Assembly: GCF_021155765.1 (NCBI RefSeq)
Contig: NC_060111.1
Location: forward strand, 3,520,981-3,584,980
Source: Diprion similis
Taxonomy: Eukaryota > Arthropoda > Insecta > Hymenoptera > Diprionidae
Length of the DNA: 64,000 nt
Direction: 5' to 3'
Part shown: positions 1-14,348 of the stretch, piece by piece
Numbering within the stretch: position 1 is the first letter of the stretch
How the letters are laid out: each line of letters begins with the position of its first letter
Notes under the pieces: generated by a model
The model's input: only the letters and a program-made list of their open reading frames with translations
What the model was told of the DNA's origin: nothing
Databases searched by the model: none
Made by a program: the position numbers and the translations under genes

Positions 1-1897
1 TTGTCCTCCACCGCGATGTTATCGCTCTCTATTGCTAATTTTTATGCCAATTCTTTTACTCCGATTCAACATTCTCGTTTTTTTACTCTCGAAACCAACG
101 GAGGACTGGTCTCGAAAATTGTAAAGTTAATCGAAAGTAAAAGATAAAAGTTAATTATCTGAAAAGGAATTATTTCTGTTTATCTTCTTCTTTTTATTCT
201 GCAGGCAAATGGGTAGAAAATATTTTTTGATCTGACGAAAGAAAAAGAAAAAGGGCTTCAATAAAAAATTAATTTTATGTAATTACAGAGTGTATTTATT
301 AAGCCTAGCAAAGCCTATATCAATATTTACAGTTAAAGCTTATTAAAAAAAGAATCTTTTTTTTTACCAGTTAGTTGGGTAGACCCCTTAATTTCTTATA
401 TGAATCTATAACAATTATAATATATACCTAAAATATTGCTGTAATTTTGTTGTCGTAATAGATAAAATTGTACTCGTACGTGTGAAAGAGCGCGAAAGAA
501 GAAGTTTTTCTTTTTTTATTTTTTTCGTCTTGTTGTTGCTCTTCGATGTTTTTTTAATCCCACGTAGAAAAAAAAAAAATTTTTTTTTCATTCATACAAC
601 AAGGGGAGCAGGAAGCATATCGAGTGGTTGAGAAAATACGCAAGAAATGAGAGACTGAAAGAAAATAAGGGGGCGGGTGTGAAAATTGTGCAAAAAAGAC
701 GGCTCGTTACCGTCTTGTATAATACATGTACTTGAAGGGCTCGCGTCAATTGGACAGAGCCATTTTTTGTTCCCTTAGGTGAGGTGAGGGTGAGGTCAGG
801 GTGACAGTTGAGGTTAGGAAATTTTCTGCACAAGGGAATAATAATACCTACTCATCGTCGGCGCGGCAACCGAGGCGAAACTAGACTTACGTCAGTTGAG
901 ACGTCGACGTCAACGTCAACAAGTACGGTTTGAAGACGGTCATTATGCCCTGACGGCGGTTCGTAAATTTTATCGTAAAGCTGATTTTCATGTTCTCGTA
1001 GTGGCAGCTCTTCGTACTTTTCCTTCACCTACAAGCTTGTATCGTTGTTTGTTAGTCATTACGTTTTACAGTTTAAACGTTATTTTGTTATAGTGTGCAT
1101 GAGCTGTGAATTAGTGGGAAAAAAAGGAATTTTTTTTTTTTTTTTGTTATTATAGGTTCGCGTTTTAACAATCTTCGCAAGCACGAAACTTTTTTTTAAG
1201 AATATCTCGCGTGAGGTAAGCTGTCATAGATAACTTCAGGTAAAGATAGCCAAACTGAAAATAACCGAAGACAAATATAACTTGAGATACAAATAACGGG
1301 AATGAAAATAATTCAAGACAAAAATGACCCGAGACATGAATAACCTAAGAGGAAAATAGGCCCAAATGAAAATAACCTAAGACGAAAATAACTCAAGACA
1401 TAAATAGGGCTAGAAAAAAGCAATCCAAACGCAAACAACCCATACAAAATAGTCCAAGACAAAAGTCACCCAAATAAAAATAACCCAAAACTATAGTAAC
1501 CTCAGACAAAAATAACTAAAATAAAAATAACCGAAGACATTAGTAACCTCAGACAAAAATAACTCAAATAAAAATAACCAAAGACAAAAATAACGCGAGA
1601 CAAAAATAACTTGAATAAAAATAACGAAAGAGAAAAATAACCCACAAAAAATTGATACGAACTTGACTTAATTTGACATTAAAATGAAATACATTTTGTC
1701 ACGTGTTATTTTCGTATTCGTTATTTTTTTTTTTGGGTGTTATTTGTTCGTGTTATTATTCCTGGGGAATTTGGTGTTATTACCGTTGAGTTGAGGGAAA
1801 AAATTCCCGCGAGTTTGTGCACTTTTTTTTCACATTCATCTTTTTCTTCTTCCTGTTTTTGACGGCCGTTTAAACGAGCGAATCTCTTGTTGCAGAT
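1..1897. other. Upstream region of the CUB/LDLa gene
   Basis: No convincing coding sequence is seen. The stretch 840-1090 is richer in CpG and less homopolymeric than its surroundings and could hold a 5' UTR exon or promoter, but I cannot place a start site. The acceptor ctcttgttgcag ends at 1895, so transcription begins upstream. 1230-1650 is a minisatellite. Confidence 0.4.
1230..1650. repeat. Degenerate minisatellite with ~14-16 bp unit
   Basis: About 25 imperfect units of the type GACAAAAATAACCCAA run head to tail. The units vary in the CCAA/CTCA part, while the AAAATAAC core is kept. Segments at 1704-1785 carry the complementary GTTATTTT motif several times, so the array and this segment could fold back on each other. 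Confidence 0.8.
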
Positions 1898-2060
1898 ATG
1901 TGGCGACTCTTCTCCGCTGTTTACGCTCTCATCACCGCCGTTTCGTCCTGCCAACAGACCGAGTTTAACTGCGGTAACGGGAAATGCGTGCCTCTAAACA
2001 GAGTCTGCAACGGGCTAGATGATTGCGGGGATAGTTCTGACGAGGCTCGACAGTGCTCAC
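1898..2060 (+). other. Exon 1 of the CUB/LDLa gene: signal peptide and LDLa 1
   Basis: This exon encodes 54 residues. A short hydrophobic leader ends at about Ser17. It is followed by a complete LDLa module with six cysteines and the acidic DDCGDSSDE calcium-cage pattern. The donor is gtaagt at 2061, and one nucleotide of the next codon is left over. Residues 1-54 are separated from the rest of the protein by a 14.8 kb intron. Confidence 0.85.
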
Positions 2061-3571
2061 GTAAGTAATACACAAAGTACAAACAGGATATTCCACGCCA
2101 ATTTGACCAGTGTTGAACCCCGACCAAAAATTTAAAAATTCCAAATTAGGTGATAAAATATAGAAAAAAAAAAAAAATTTAGCAGTGTTTTGTGTCATTC
2201 ACTGGATTTTTGAGAATTTTTTTACATTTCGAGGAATGGTTATTCGCAATCGATTTCCAATATTAAAAAAAAATAAACGGTTTGATAAAAAAATTTGAAA
2301 AAAATGTTTTTGACCGAGTAGGATCTTAGAAAAAAAAAAAAAAAAAAATTATTTTAAGATGGTCGGGGCTTAAAACTGGTCGAGTTGGCGTCGAATACCC
2401 GAAAAATATTCGAAAATTAGTCGAAGCAGAACCAAGTCAATTGACAGAGTTTAAAAAACTGATCGAATTTAATCAAATTGAGAAATAATTCAGTGTTAGT
2501 GGTAAAAGAAAAAAGTTTAAACACTAAATTTCACCTGTAAGCATCCTTTTTTTTTAAGTATTATTAACAATGTCAGAGAATTTAAACATTATCAATTGTT
2601 TAACTAAAAATTCGCACGCTTCGTCCGGTTCTGGTTAAGAATAGTTAATTTTTTTCCAGCGTAATAAAAAACCTGCCAAATTTGTTTAGCTGCTGAACAA
2701 AATTCCTTGCATCGTTTCAATTTAGAGATGATAATAAAGTTATTAGTTTTCCTACCCGTCCAAATTTCAGCTCCGACGATGCTGATCTGAATAATTCATT
2801 TACATATCAAATCAACTATTGTACGCATCAAAATTTAATCAGCGGTATAAATTTTTGGTTAAAATTTTTTCTAGAATAATACGATCCCTCTGACTTCATT
2901 CTATTTGCATAATAATAAGATTTTTTTATTTTCAATTAAAATTCTCAGTCTCAGCGAAAATTTTGTCTCCCACGTTACCGGATTCCATTTCTTAATTAAC
3001 GTAATTAACTATGACCAAATGTTGTTAGAATTAGTCGAATTTAAAAACTTTTTCTTACCTCCGAGTATAAAAACGCGAAGAAATTTAAGAAAACAGAAAT
3101 TTTTCTTGATTGAAAAAGATTTGAAAAAAAAAAAAAAAACGAAAATAAATATAGAATTAACGAAACTAAAAATAAAAAATTCATCTTCCGGAATACATCA
3201 TCGCGTCGTCGCGATAGAAGAAATCAAAATAAATGAACCATCGACGATTGTACGTAAAATTTTGTTTACCATTTTTCATCTCTAATTTTTCCTACGGTTG
3301 TCGGTTTCAACGCTGAGCTGGACTACTGCGCGTCCAGCCGTTACGGTTTGTTCTACTGCGAAGCTTTGCTCGCCTTGATTTATGCCGCATGTTTAATGCA
3401 TTTACTTTGGCGAATATCTTTCCGCGTAAATTGTGTGCGTATGTGTGCGCGTGTATTTGTACGTGGATTACAACGCGTTACACAACGTTGAAACGAAACT
3501 CGGGAAACGTTTTCAGACCTTAATGAACGCCGGATATGAGTTATACGCGAGGGGTAGAAATTTGAAAATAT

Positions 3572-3608
<37 letters not shown>

Positions 3609-6600
3609 GTTTATTATTCTCTCTCTACTCTTATTTTATTACATTTATTCTTACTTTTCATGTTTTTTTTTTTTGCATATAAACTATTTTGGAGTCTGAC
3701 TTGTTTTTGTTGTTGACGTTAATGTTTAAAATTTGTGTTTCCGTGTAAAGTAATAATGAAATGAAAAATTTTTGGAAAGAAAATATCAGGAAAAGAGAAT
3801 TCTGACTAATAAAAAATGTATGATTGTTTTTTTTTTTTTTTTTTTTTTTTTTTTGTTCTAAAGAATTATGTAAACTGGGAAAAACATCAACGTTTATTTA
3901 GAAAAAGTAATGAGGAGAAAAATTTATATTTTTGTGATTAAAACAGCGAAAATTCATTCATTTACACGCCCATTATTTGAACTAATTAAAATTAACTTGA
4001 TTTAATTTTCCATAGTTGAATTCTTTCTAATTCAATTCTTATTGTATCTTTGTTAATTGTTATCATTTCATTCGATTCTCATTAATTCAGTAATTTTCAA
4101 TCAATTCCGTCGTTTCTCATATTAATTCAAATGAATTATCAATTAATTCACAAATACTATTTGACACATAAATTCAACGAGCTATTTTCCCCTCGGTAAA
4201 AAATCACTTTCATACGAATACGTGAAAATTTTATGGAAAAAGAAAAAAAAATTTCTATTCAATACTCAGCTTGAAAATAAGTCTAAGTAATGATTGGCAA
4301 TGATAGAAAAAAACCAAAAACAAATTATACGCCCTTTTGGCTTTAGGTAGCTCTCGAAATCCAAAAGAGTGTGAAATAAGTATAAACCCTTTCGGCATCA
4401 GCACCCTGATATTTCGTCTATACGAACTTTGTCGGTTTTATTAATTATGCACGTCGATCTACCCGGTTATTCGTTAATTTTTTTTTTCCTCCTCGTCACC
4501 TCCTCCTGATTAATTCATGATATTCAATTTATCCCCCCCCCCACCCCTCCACCGCCAAATTAGAATACGCACAGGATACGCCTAAGATATTTGATCACTT
4601 ATTAAACACACGGTGAATCCATAAACTGATATCTGTGTGAGAATTATTTTAGGTCATGACTAAATCGTGAATTGATTGAGATTAATGCTTTCAAGTTTTC
4701 GCATGCAGGGGATTAAAGACGGGAAACTCGGAAAAGTTCGTTACATGCTTCAAGTTCCACGGGGATTAACGTTTCTATCAATCACGATGAGGGAAAACTC
4801 GGGGCGGAGATTTTCACACCTTCCACCCTTGATTTCCTTTCCTTCTCGCTCCTCCCCTTTTCTCCCCCCCCCCCCCCCCCCCTCTTTTCCATAATTCATA
4901 CGTTCGATCATCGACAGACCAAGGAAAAAAAATCCAAAAAATCGAAAACTGAACACTGGAAAATCGAAATCGAACTACTAACCAATCAGACTGACGAGTC
5001 AATCAATCCTGTATGACTTTTACAAGAATCACCGTAATTTTGCCGCGATTCTGCGCACTGATCAACTGCAATTGTCGATCGGGTTCTCCGATACTTTGTC
5101 AATATTTTTCACGCTCGTGTTCGTTCAGCCTCGACGCGGAACAATAAAAGCTCCCTTTTGACCTAGTCAGTCGAACTTTTTCCGTTCCGCGGAGTAGAAA
5201 AACAAAACCGACAAAAAGTCTTACACGTACCTGTAACAATAACAAAAGTAAAAATAAAGTTGATCGAAATGTTTAAAATTGCCTTAAAAACCCACAAACA
5301 TGAAAAAAAAATAAATAAATAAATAAACAAAATGTGGCGAAAGAAATATTTCGTTGATTCGAATTCGTACTTAATATATTTGAAATATCGCTGAATAATC
5401 GTAATTATTTTTTCCGATGAAGAATTTTTAATTTGTTTTTATTTTTTTTTTTTATATTAAAAAATTTTTTTTCTCATTTCTTTCTTTTCGTGGTTTTTTT
5501 TTTTTCTCTTCAATACCTTGATCGAAAAGAACATTTCATTCATTGGCGTCATATCAGATCTACTTCGGTAGAGTAAAAAAAAATTTGAAGAAACAATTGT
5601 ACAGAGAAAAAGCGAGAACAAGGGTGAAAAAAAAAAGAAAAAAAAAAAAAATGAGTGATCAAATCGCAAGGTGTTCGTCGATTAATCCGCTGCTGGCAGC
5701 TTTTCGCCAGTGATTTTCTTATACGATTAGGTATAAGGTACGAGATAAGCCGTGTAGGTACGCCTCTTTATGTTCCTCCTTGAAATTAATCACTTCCGGT
5801 ATATTTCGGGCCTGCCTCGATTCTCGCCGAGCGAACCATTGTTCGGGATTCCGGCTGGTTAATTAACTCGTTAATTCGAAGGTATCGTTTCCGTAGTAGG
5901 ATTCACGCGTGTATAGTGTATATGGAGTATTCCACGCCAACAATTTTGCGTTTAAGAATTTAAAAATTTCGAATTAGGTGATAAAGGAATAGGAAAAAAA
6001 TTCGCCCCACGTTTCCTTGAAATTTGACTCGCTGGAGTGAAAGAGAGAAGAAAATTTTTAGTACTTTCAAAATCGAAACCTTCGAGATTCGAAATTTTAA
6101 ATACAAAACTTCGGAATTCCAACCAAAGTCGTCAGAAAATTCTCAAAAATCTATTGAATGTCACAAAACACCACCCGTTAAGGAAAACGTGGACCAAATT
6201 TTTTTTCCAATTTTACGCTCACAATTTGATCCCGTGTTAATTTTTTGGTTTAAAAATTTTTCAATTCCGAACTGAGTGATGAAACTGTTTAGAAAAAAAA
6301 TTCAGCCCACATTTTTCTTAACTGGGGTTGTTTTGGTGTCATTCACTATATTTTTTAGAACTTGTTCAGACTTTGAAAAATTGTTATTCGCAATCTACTC
6401 GAAATATTTATAAAAATTAAACGGTTTAATAAAAAAATTTGAAGAAAAATTGAGGTCGCGTTTTTTACCGAGTAGAATGTTAAAGAAAAATAAAAAACGA
6501 TTTTGAGATGGTCTGGACTTAATACTGGTCGAGTTTATGTGGAATACCCCATATATATACATGTATATATATACCTATATGTACAGGTATATGAAGTTCG

Positions 6601-6668
6601 CTAGTTTCCTGGCAGAGAGCAGCTGCTGGCTTCGATGTCCTTCCTCTGCAGTTTCCTCTCCCTTCCTT

Positions 6669-6722
<54 letters not shown>

Positions 6723-7116
6723 CCCTCTCTTCGATTGTACGGAGTCACCCCGGTCAAGTTTGCTCTTGCTTGTCCCGGAAATTGTCGACCTGGCGAGCAG
6801 AGATTGCAGGGATCGTTCGGTGACGTCACAGCTTCTTTCTCCCCCTCGTCCCTGCAACATCCCAGAGAGATTTGCAAGTCGTCACTGTCAGGTGTTGCCA
6901 ATAATTTTTATGACAAAATTCCCATTCGTATTTCAACCGCGGCTTTTCGCAAGTCGTTATTGATTCATCGTTTCTTCTCTTTTTCTCTCTTACTCTCTTT
7001 CTTATTTTCATTCAACTATCGAATTTAATCATACAGTTATCGCAAAATTCGTGCCAATTTGAAACATTCGGATATTATCATCGTTATCGTCATCTTCGTC
7101 GTCGTCGTTGTTGTTG

Positions 7117-7150
<34 letters not shown>

Positions 7151-10100
7151 CATAATCATGATCGTTATTTACTATTAATTTTTTTTTTTTTTTTTCTCTT
7201 ATTATTACTAAACATTGAAAAGCTTCGTTTTTTACGTCGTGTAAAAAAATCCGAATATCAGGTGAGAGTGCGTTCGTGCATTAGATACGCATCGCGTTGT
7301 ATATTACATGGTAGTTGAATGGCTTGAAAAGAGTTATGAGATCGCGTTGTTGTCGATTTTGTTTTTCTGTCCCGTTTTTTCCTTCCCCCCTCCCATCATC
7401 CTTTTATTCTCATCTAACGATCTATCAACCGTCAGTTCTCCCTTCTTGACGCTTATTCTGAGCCTCGCTCCCCCTCCCCCCCCCCCCCCCCCGCCCCCGT
7501 TTTTTTTCTGTTGCCTCTCAGCGTTTCACTTCTCTTTTCCTTTTTCGCTCTTTTTCTCTTCTTTTATCTTTTCGCACGAAGAAAACGAAACCCGCAGCAG
7601 CACTGCGAGTGTAAACACATAGATGATAATATCGACGGTATATATCGAGCAGTAGGTAGGGGAACGATTACGTGACTGGAATGAAAAGGGCGGTATTTCT
7701 GGCGTGAAGGAAACAAAAAGAAGAGAAAAAGAAAAAGAAAGAAAATAAAAAAAAAAAAAAATACTGCACACGGAGACTGAGAGGATGGAATATAATCAAC
7801 AAATTATTAAATAAATAAATCGGGGTTCTCTGAAAATGTAGAATTTTTCTCTTTCGAGGTTTTCCGGGTGAAATTGAGTGTTCTTAGCCCTTCAAGAATC
7901 GTTCGCGCCCTTCGATAGAATATCAATTTACATTATGTGGATTACGTGTTTCCTAATTTGTTTGAATTCGAAACAATGGATAAGTGAGAAGATGAAATAA
8001 ATAAATAAGGGTTGAAGAGTTTATATTATACACACAGTCAGAAGACCCGAAAAAATCGATTTTTCAAGAATTTTTCTTTAGAAGAAATTTTGATTTATTG
8101 AAGTAAAAATTTGTACACATATTACGGTAAGTTTTAATTGTGTTTTGAAATTTATCATTTTTAAAAATAATTATCTTGAAAGTTGCTACAGACGATTAGC
8201 GGCAATGTGACGAAAAAACCAAAAATATTTCGTTAATATAATGTATTATCTTGTAATTGATCGAAGGTGTAAGCATAATAATAATAATTTTTTTTCACAA
8301 AATGTTGGCTTCTCAAGGAAAGAGAAAAGAGAAAAACTCGATTCTCGACAAAAACTTAGGCTTTAAATTGTTTATAAAATGGAAAATATTTATCGGTGAG
8401 TAAAAACTTGAGATTAATTACTCAAAAGTATACTTAAAAATCTTGTATCAAAATTAGAGACCGATGGATCAAGCAGTTTTCAAAAAATCTTGCTCACCGA
8501 TTTTAAAAACACAGTTTTGATAAAAACTCGTTTAAAGTTTCAGAAGCACTTTACACGTAGTAGAAATTATTATTTTTTTTTTTTTTCAACTTACATCGAG
8601 TCGTCCATATATTTACCTGATTAACAAGAAATTTTCCGAGTGTGTTTGAAAATTTTAACTTCATACAAACCCTTAAATCAATTAGCTATAGTGATTAGGG
8701 AGTCGCTAGTTTCACGAACACTGACCACTTCAGCCAATAAATTTCCACCCACGCATTCACGCTATTACATATTGATATCGTAGCTATGTATGGTAAATTC
8801 GGTTGTAATTTAGCCGTATACGTATATATATATATATATATAATATATGCATGCCTATATGCACAGCGGTCACAAACAGGGTTAGCAACTACCTGCCTAC
8901 GACTTTCCATGAATATGAAATCATACGCCTAATCTTTTAATTGCCTATTTTGCATATTACCGGAAACGCACACCTAAAACCACCCCTGTGTAGTCATGCA
9001 TGTGTCCATCTATGTGGATTCCACGTACCTACATTGACAAGAGAAGAGAGATTACACTGAGCTACCGAGATTATCCGATTAAGGTGGCAGGCTGGAACTC
9101 TCCATTCCATGCTGCTTGAATATTTCAAAAACGAAAGTAGTTGTAACGAAAGAATGCAAAAACGATCAAAATCGACGCAACATTTTACTCAAACAGTCCG
9201 GTAAAAGTTTTTTTTAAATTATATTTACATAATTTCCTTCAGAGATATAAACAAGGTTACCTTAGCGAAGGTCCGGCTTACCTAAAGAGTATAAAATTAA
9301 ACAAAAATCAATAAGAAAAGAAGAAAAATTTTACACAATATGAACTAAGAATTGTTTACACAACATGTGACTGATTTCAATCGTGTGTTGTTACTACTTG
9401 TATCAGTCACTTTTACAGGATTTGTTTAATTGTTTTTTTTTTTTCTTGCTTACGCTAAGTTTTTTAAGATCATTTAGGAAGATCGTCAAAAATTACTACT
9501 TAATTTTTTCAGTAACACTTTTTTTTTTTTTTTTTTTTTGTTAGCTGGCAATTCGAGTGTTTTATTTCTATAAGTTATACTTGTAGTTTCAATAAGTCTG
9601 GTTTTTTTTTTATTATATATTTTATATACCTATTTATATAAATAACAAATTTGAAGAAAGAAAAAAAAAAAAAAAAAATAACAATACCTTCAAGAATTCC
9701 GCCGTTGATGTTTCGCGAGCTTTGAAACGTGTACGGAAGAAAAAATTCTTTTACGTTATTTTTTAACGTTTTTATTAGTATGATTAAATTTCCCTTAATC
9801 ACTTTTTTTTCAGTTTGCAGTTTTCAGAATACAGTTGAAATAAATTCAATTTTTAACGAAACACGTGTCGATGAATTAAAAACGAGCAAATTTATCGTCA
9901 CGACAACGTTTTTGCAAAGATGGAAAATCAATTTTCCACACCCAATATCCTGTATCACAATATAATATTACAATGTTATTTAATACGTGTAAACAATTAC
10001 GTTTCAAACGCTATTTTCCATTGAAACTCACGACAAGCATCGGAATTACACGATTACACTAATTCCCAATAAATCCTACTAACTGTTTATAGTACAGAAA

Positions 10101-13100
10101 TCATAATGATAATAACAACAACGACAGTTATTATTGTTATTGTTATTATTATTATTATGCTATAAATGCCGTTTGTAAATATATAATAACGGTACCGATT
10201 GTAGTGATGGGGTAGTAAGCGGGTGGTTGGGGGGGATGGTTGGGGTGGATTTTTCCGCGGTGAAGCGAGATGAGGAGAGGGAATATGGGACGAGAGAGAG
10301 AGACGGTGAGTCAGCTCGATAACGGCTGCTCGGTTAAATAATGGCCGCGAATTGGAGCACGAAATCCCAACTGAATTTTAATCCCGAAATACGTGAGTAC
10401 TTATACGACATATATGTATGGTATACATATATGTATATAGAGTAAAGAGTAATTTCGTTAAACGTCGAGTGTGCACAATTCTAGAAGGTATCGAGTCCGT
10501 TGAGGGGGTGGTAAAGGGGTAAGGTGAAGGTGAAGGAAAAGGAACGGCAATTACGTATTGAACGTGCTCCTGTAGCAAAGCTCCCCGAGGGATGCTGGAC
10601 GCTACCTTCTCTCTCTCTCTCTCTTTCTCTCTTTCTCTCTTTTCATCCAAGTCTTCCGCCATTACATATGTGATAATTACTATACCTGTTCTGAAAATTG
10701 TCAAAGTACAGACAAATTTCTACCCTAAGTTTAATTATTTATGTCTTGTAAAGTGAAATTCAGAAATGCCTTGAATTTAGGGCTGACTTGTTTTCCCAAC
10801 AAAAAAGTAAGAAAAAAAAAAAAAAATGCGAGTTTAATTTTAGACGAGTTAATTTGAAATTTGACAATTACTGGCTGACGTAAAAAAATGGGATGCGTTG
10901 TCACGCATTATTTGTGTAGAATCGAAGTAGCATTTTTTTTTATTCGGATAGTAAAAAAAGTTAGCCGGAAGTTTAAAGCATTTTTGCATTTCACGTCATA
11001 CAATTTTTCGCGACAATTTCGCCAAGTAGGTATTGCTATTGTGTCACTTTGCAATGCGTCATCTGGTGGAAAAAACAAGCCGACAGCTGACCGTGTGAAT
11101 TTTCAAAAATCGAAAGACAGAAAAAGCAGTCATTATGGAGAGGAAAAATACATTTACTTTCAAAAACACGATTCAACATTTCAAATGTAAAAATCTTAAT
11201 CAAAAACACTGTGAATCTTTTTGTTGTTTTTTTTTTCAGTAAAGGTTACCTCAAAAAAAAAAAAAAAAAAAAATTTAACTTGGACTATTATTAAAAAAAT
11301 GATGAACAAAACCCCCGAAAAAAGACGCATTTTTACGAAAATTTGATTTTTTTTTTTTTAACAACTAATCAAAAAAATTTCAACATTCACCAGAAAGACT
11401 CTTTTAAAGGGTTCTAAAAGAATATTAAAAAATTGAGGTAATCAAAAATCAAAATTTTTCAAACCCTCCGATTTGGCGTGGAACGTCCCATTATTCATTG
11501 TTTTTAATTAATTTATGCGACATGAGTAATTTGAAAAGCCAAGATTCACGATTTACCTCCATTAGAATAAAAAAAAAAAAAACTTAAATTAGGTTACGTG
11601 GTGATAAAATGGCGCTGACAACCAGGCTCTGACGTCATGATGACATTTTCTAATAAACCACGATATATTATATCATATTAGGTACATTATATTATAGATA
11701 CCGAGAGATAATATATATCATAGATGCTATTCGAATGAAATTCGCCCTGCACGTTGCTCGTATGCAAAATTGAAAAACTGCACACACACACACACACACA
11801 CACACAAATGTATATAAATATACTATATATGTATGCATGCATGTATGTGTGTACATGGATCTGCAGCACCATCCGTGAGAAAAATAAGACCGTGACGCTG
11901 GATTTCGAGTAGACACAGCGTGCTGGCTTTTCGCCAACTGACCCGTATTTGGGTCAAACTCGCTGCATGCGCACGTTTCTGTATCTGTGCACGTGTGTGT
12001 GCATGCATATACCTATATATAAATACATACATATATCGGAGTGATTATCTAACGACCGAATGGTCTGTCGTCTAACACAACGTAGTGCGCATGCGCTAAA
12101 ATCCGTTGCATTCGTTGCCCAGGGTGACCAACCGTCGTGAACATAACCTCAAATGTTTTCACAGTTGTCGCTGACAGTTGTGCTCAACGCAGAAAACTGT
12201 TAGAATTTTTCAGATTGCATATACATTGCGGCGAACTGTCGTCGTCTAAATTTATATGAAGGTTGGTCATCCTGGCAAACATGACTGCTCTTGGATTTTA
12301 GCGCATGCGCATTACATTGTTGCATATGACGGACCATTTTGGCTGTCCGAGTTTAGCCAATTTAACCCTAGAACGGTAAAGTTATTTTTATTATTATTAT
12401 CGTTATTATTTTTTAACCTATACCGGTAACGGAGGGTAAAAAAACGATCTAATCCTGTAAATTCCATCAGTCGGGTAAATCGTATCGTTAAGGGTTCTGT
12501 AGAGTCTCGTTTTCTTGTTTTTTTTTTAATTCAATGAAGAATCACGTAGGTCAAAAAACTTTTCGCGTAAGTTCCGAAGAAGTGGTCAAAAGTTGATCAA
12601 GCTGTTCTCTTGCGGCGGGAAATTTGAATTCGCGCAGGGTGTTCTATCACCCTCTGTTAAACCGTTCGTTCTAGGGTTGAATGAACGGATTAGGTTTATT
12701 GCCAGGATTTCGAAGTATTAATAATGGCGAAAGACTGACGGAGTCTTTGATGCTTTTGAACGGTTTTTTTTTCTCTCTCCTCGCCAAGACGAAGCGTCTT
12801 ATTAGTAATGACAAAACGTGAAAAGTTGCTGATTTCGTTTATTTTGAAAAAAGTATTGCGATAACTGTAGTTATGTACTTAATTGCATCTATTTGAACAA
12901 TTTCTTTTCAAAATCACTCTCGAAAGTTATAAATAATTGACCAGTCAAATGAAAAAAAAAAAACTAAGAAAATTCAGGGTAATGTTTCAGTGTTGCGACA
13001 ATTTTCGAAATTTTTTTTCCGAACACAATCCAAAATGGTGAGGGACAGACGTTCGTCGGTCTCGCATGAAATTTCCCATGCCTAGTTTATTTGTTATATA

Positions 13101-14287
13101 TATATATATATATATATATATAACTATAATAAGATGTTTGACATAAAAAAGCACGCGTTGTACTGAAATTAGTTATTTATACATATGAAGCAAGACACGT
13201 GGTTTAATTTCGCATCGAAATTGGCGACACGTTTTTCTCCTCAATCGTCCTGAGAGCCCCTGAGCAACGCGTGTTCGGCTTTAATGGCTTCTTAACTTAA
13301 CAGGCTGGAGCAACTCGTTGAATAATTCTATGGCACGCCGTGTTGTGTTGCTGCTTTTGATGCCACCAGAGTTCGGCTGATTGCTTAACGTGAATAAAAT
13401 ATATCTACGATCCACCTACTCTTCAATAAAAAAAAAAAAAAAAAAAAGGTAAAAACGAAAGTAAGAAAACCTCGGCTTCCCTCAAGCCTAAACAGTTTTT
13501 TTTTTTTTTTTTTTTTTTTTTGCAAATCTCAGTAATTCTTGCGTCGTTTTCAAATCGTGGTGTACTTTGGTATTGTGGATTTTCTCTTTTCTTAATACGA
13601 AATGAAAATTTCAAAGAATTCTCACAACGGAGGAAAATTAAATCTCGACTCTGTATGGGCCGATCCATCAATTATTACCAACGAACGATCTGGACGTCAG
13701 AAAATTGATTTTTCTGAAAATTTCATCAAGTTTTAATCAAGGTTTTTTATAAATAAAAAAATTCTGTTAAATTTGAAAAAAGAGCGTATTATTAACAGAC
13801 TTTTATAAAATTAAAGGTGTCTTAACGTGAGATTCCACGGCCATCTTACTCTGAAAATTTAGGTTCCCTGCTAAAAAAATGTCAGCTTTCGCATGAAGAA
13901 CTCAAAAATAATTAAAGATAAATTTTGGCGGTGCATAAGAAAAGGCGGTTTTCTGCCTGAAAACGTGTTGTCGAGATTGATTTTAAAAAGATATAAAAAA
14001 AAAAACGAACAATATATTCGTAAAGATGAAAGTTTTTCACATAAGATGCATATTTTTTCGTAATTTATTTATGCCGATAACGATCCAAAAATAATTCGCG
14101 CTTAAACCTCAGTCACGTCAAAATGATAAACTTTGATATGAAATTTCTGGCTAACGGTAAGTCCTAGAAGGTTAAAACTTGGCGAAGATTCCAATCTTAG
14201 TACACACTCTAAACGAGCATAAATTTTCGCAAAAATTAATTTTTATCAGCTGGGATTAGCCCATATATTACATAGATGCCAATTAAA

Positions 14288-14348
<61 letters not shown>

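Noticed and set aside
6537..7028. 163-codon Ser/Leu-rich frame
   Set aside because: Made by the (CT)n microsatellite; it has no support as a gene.
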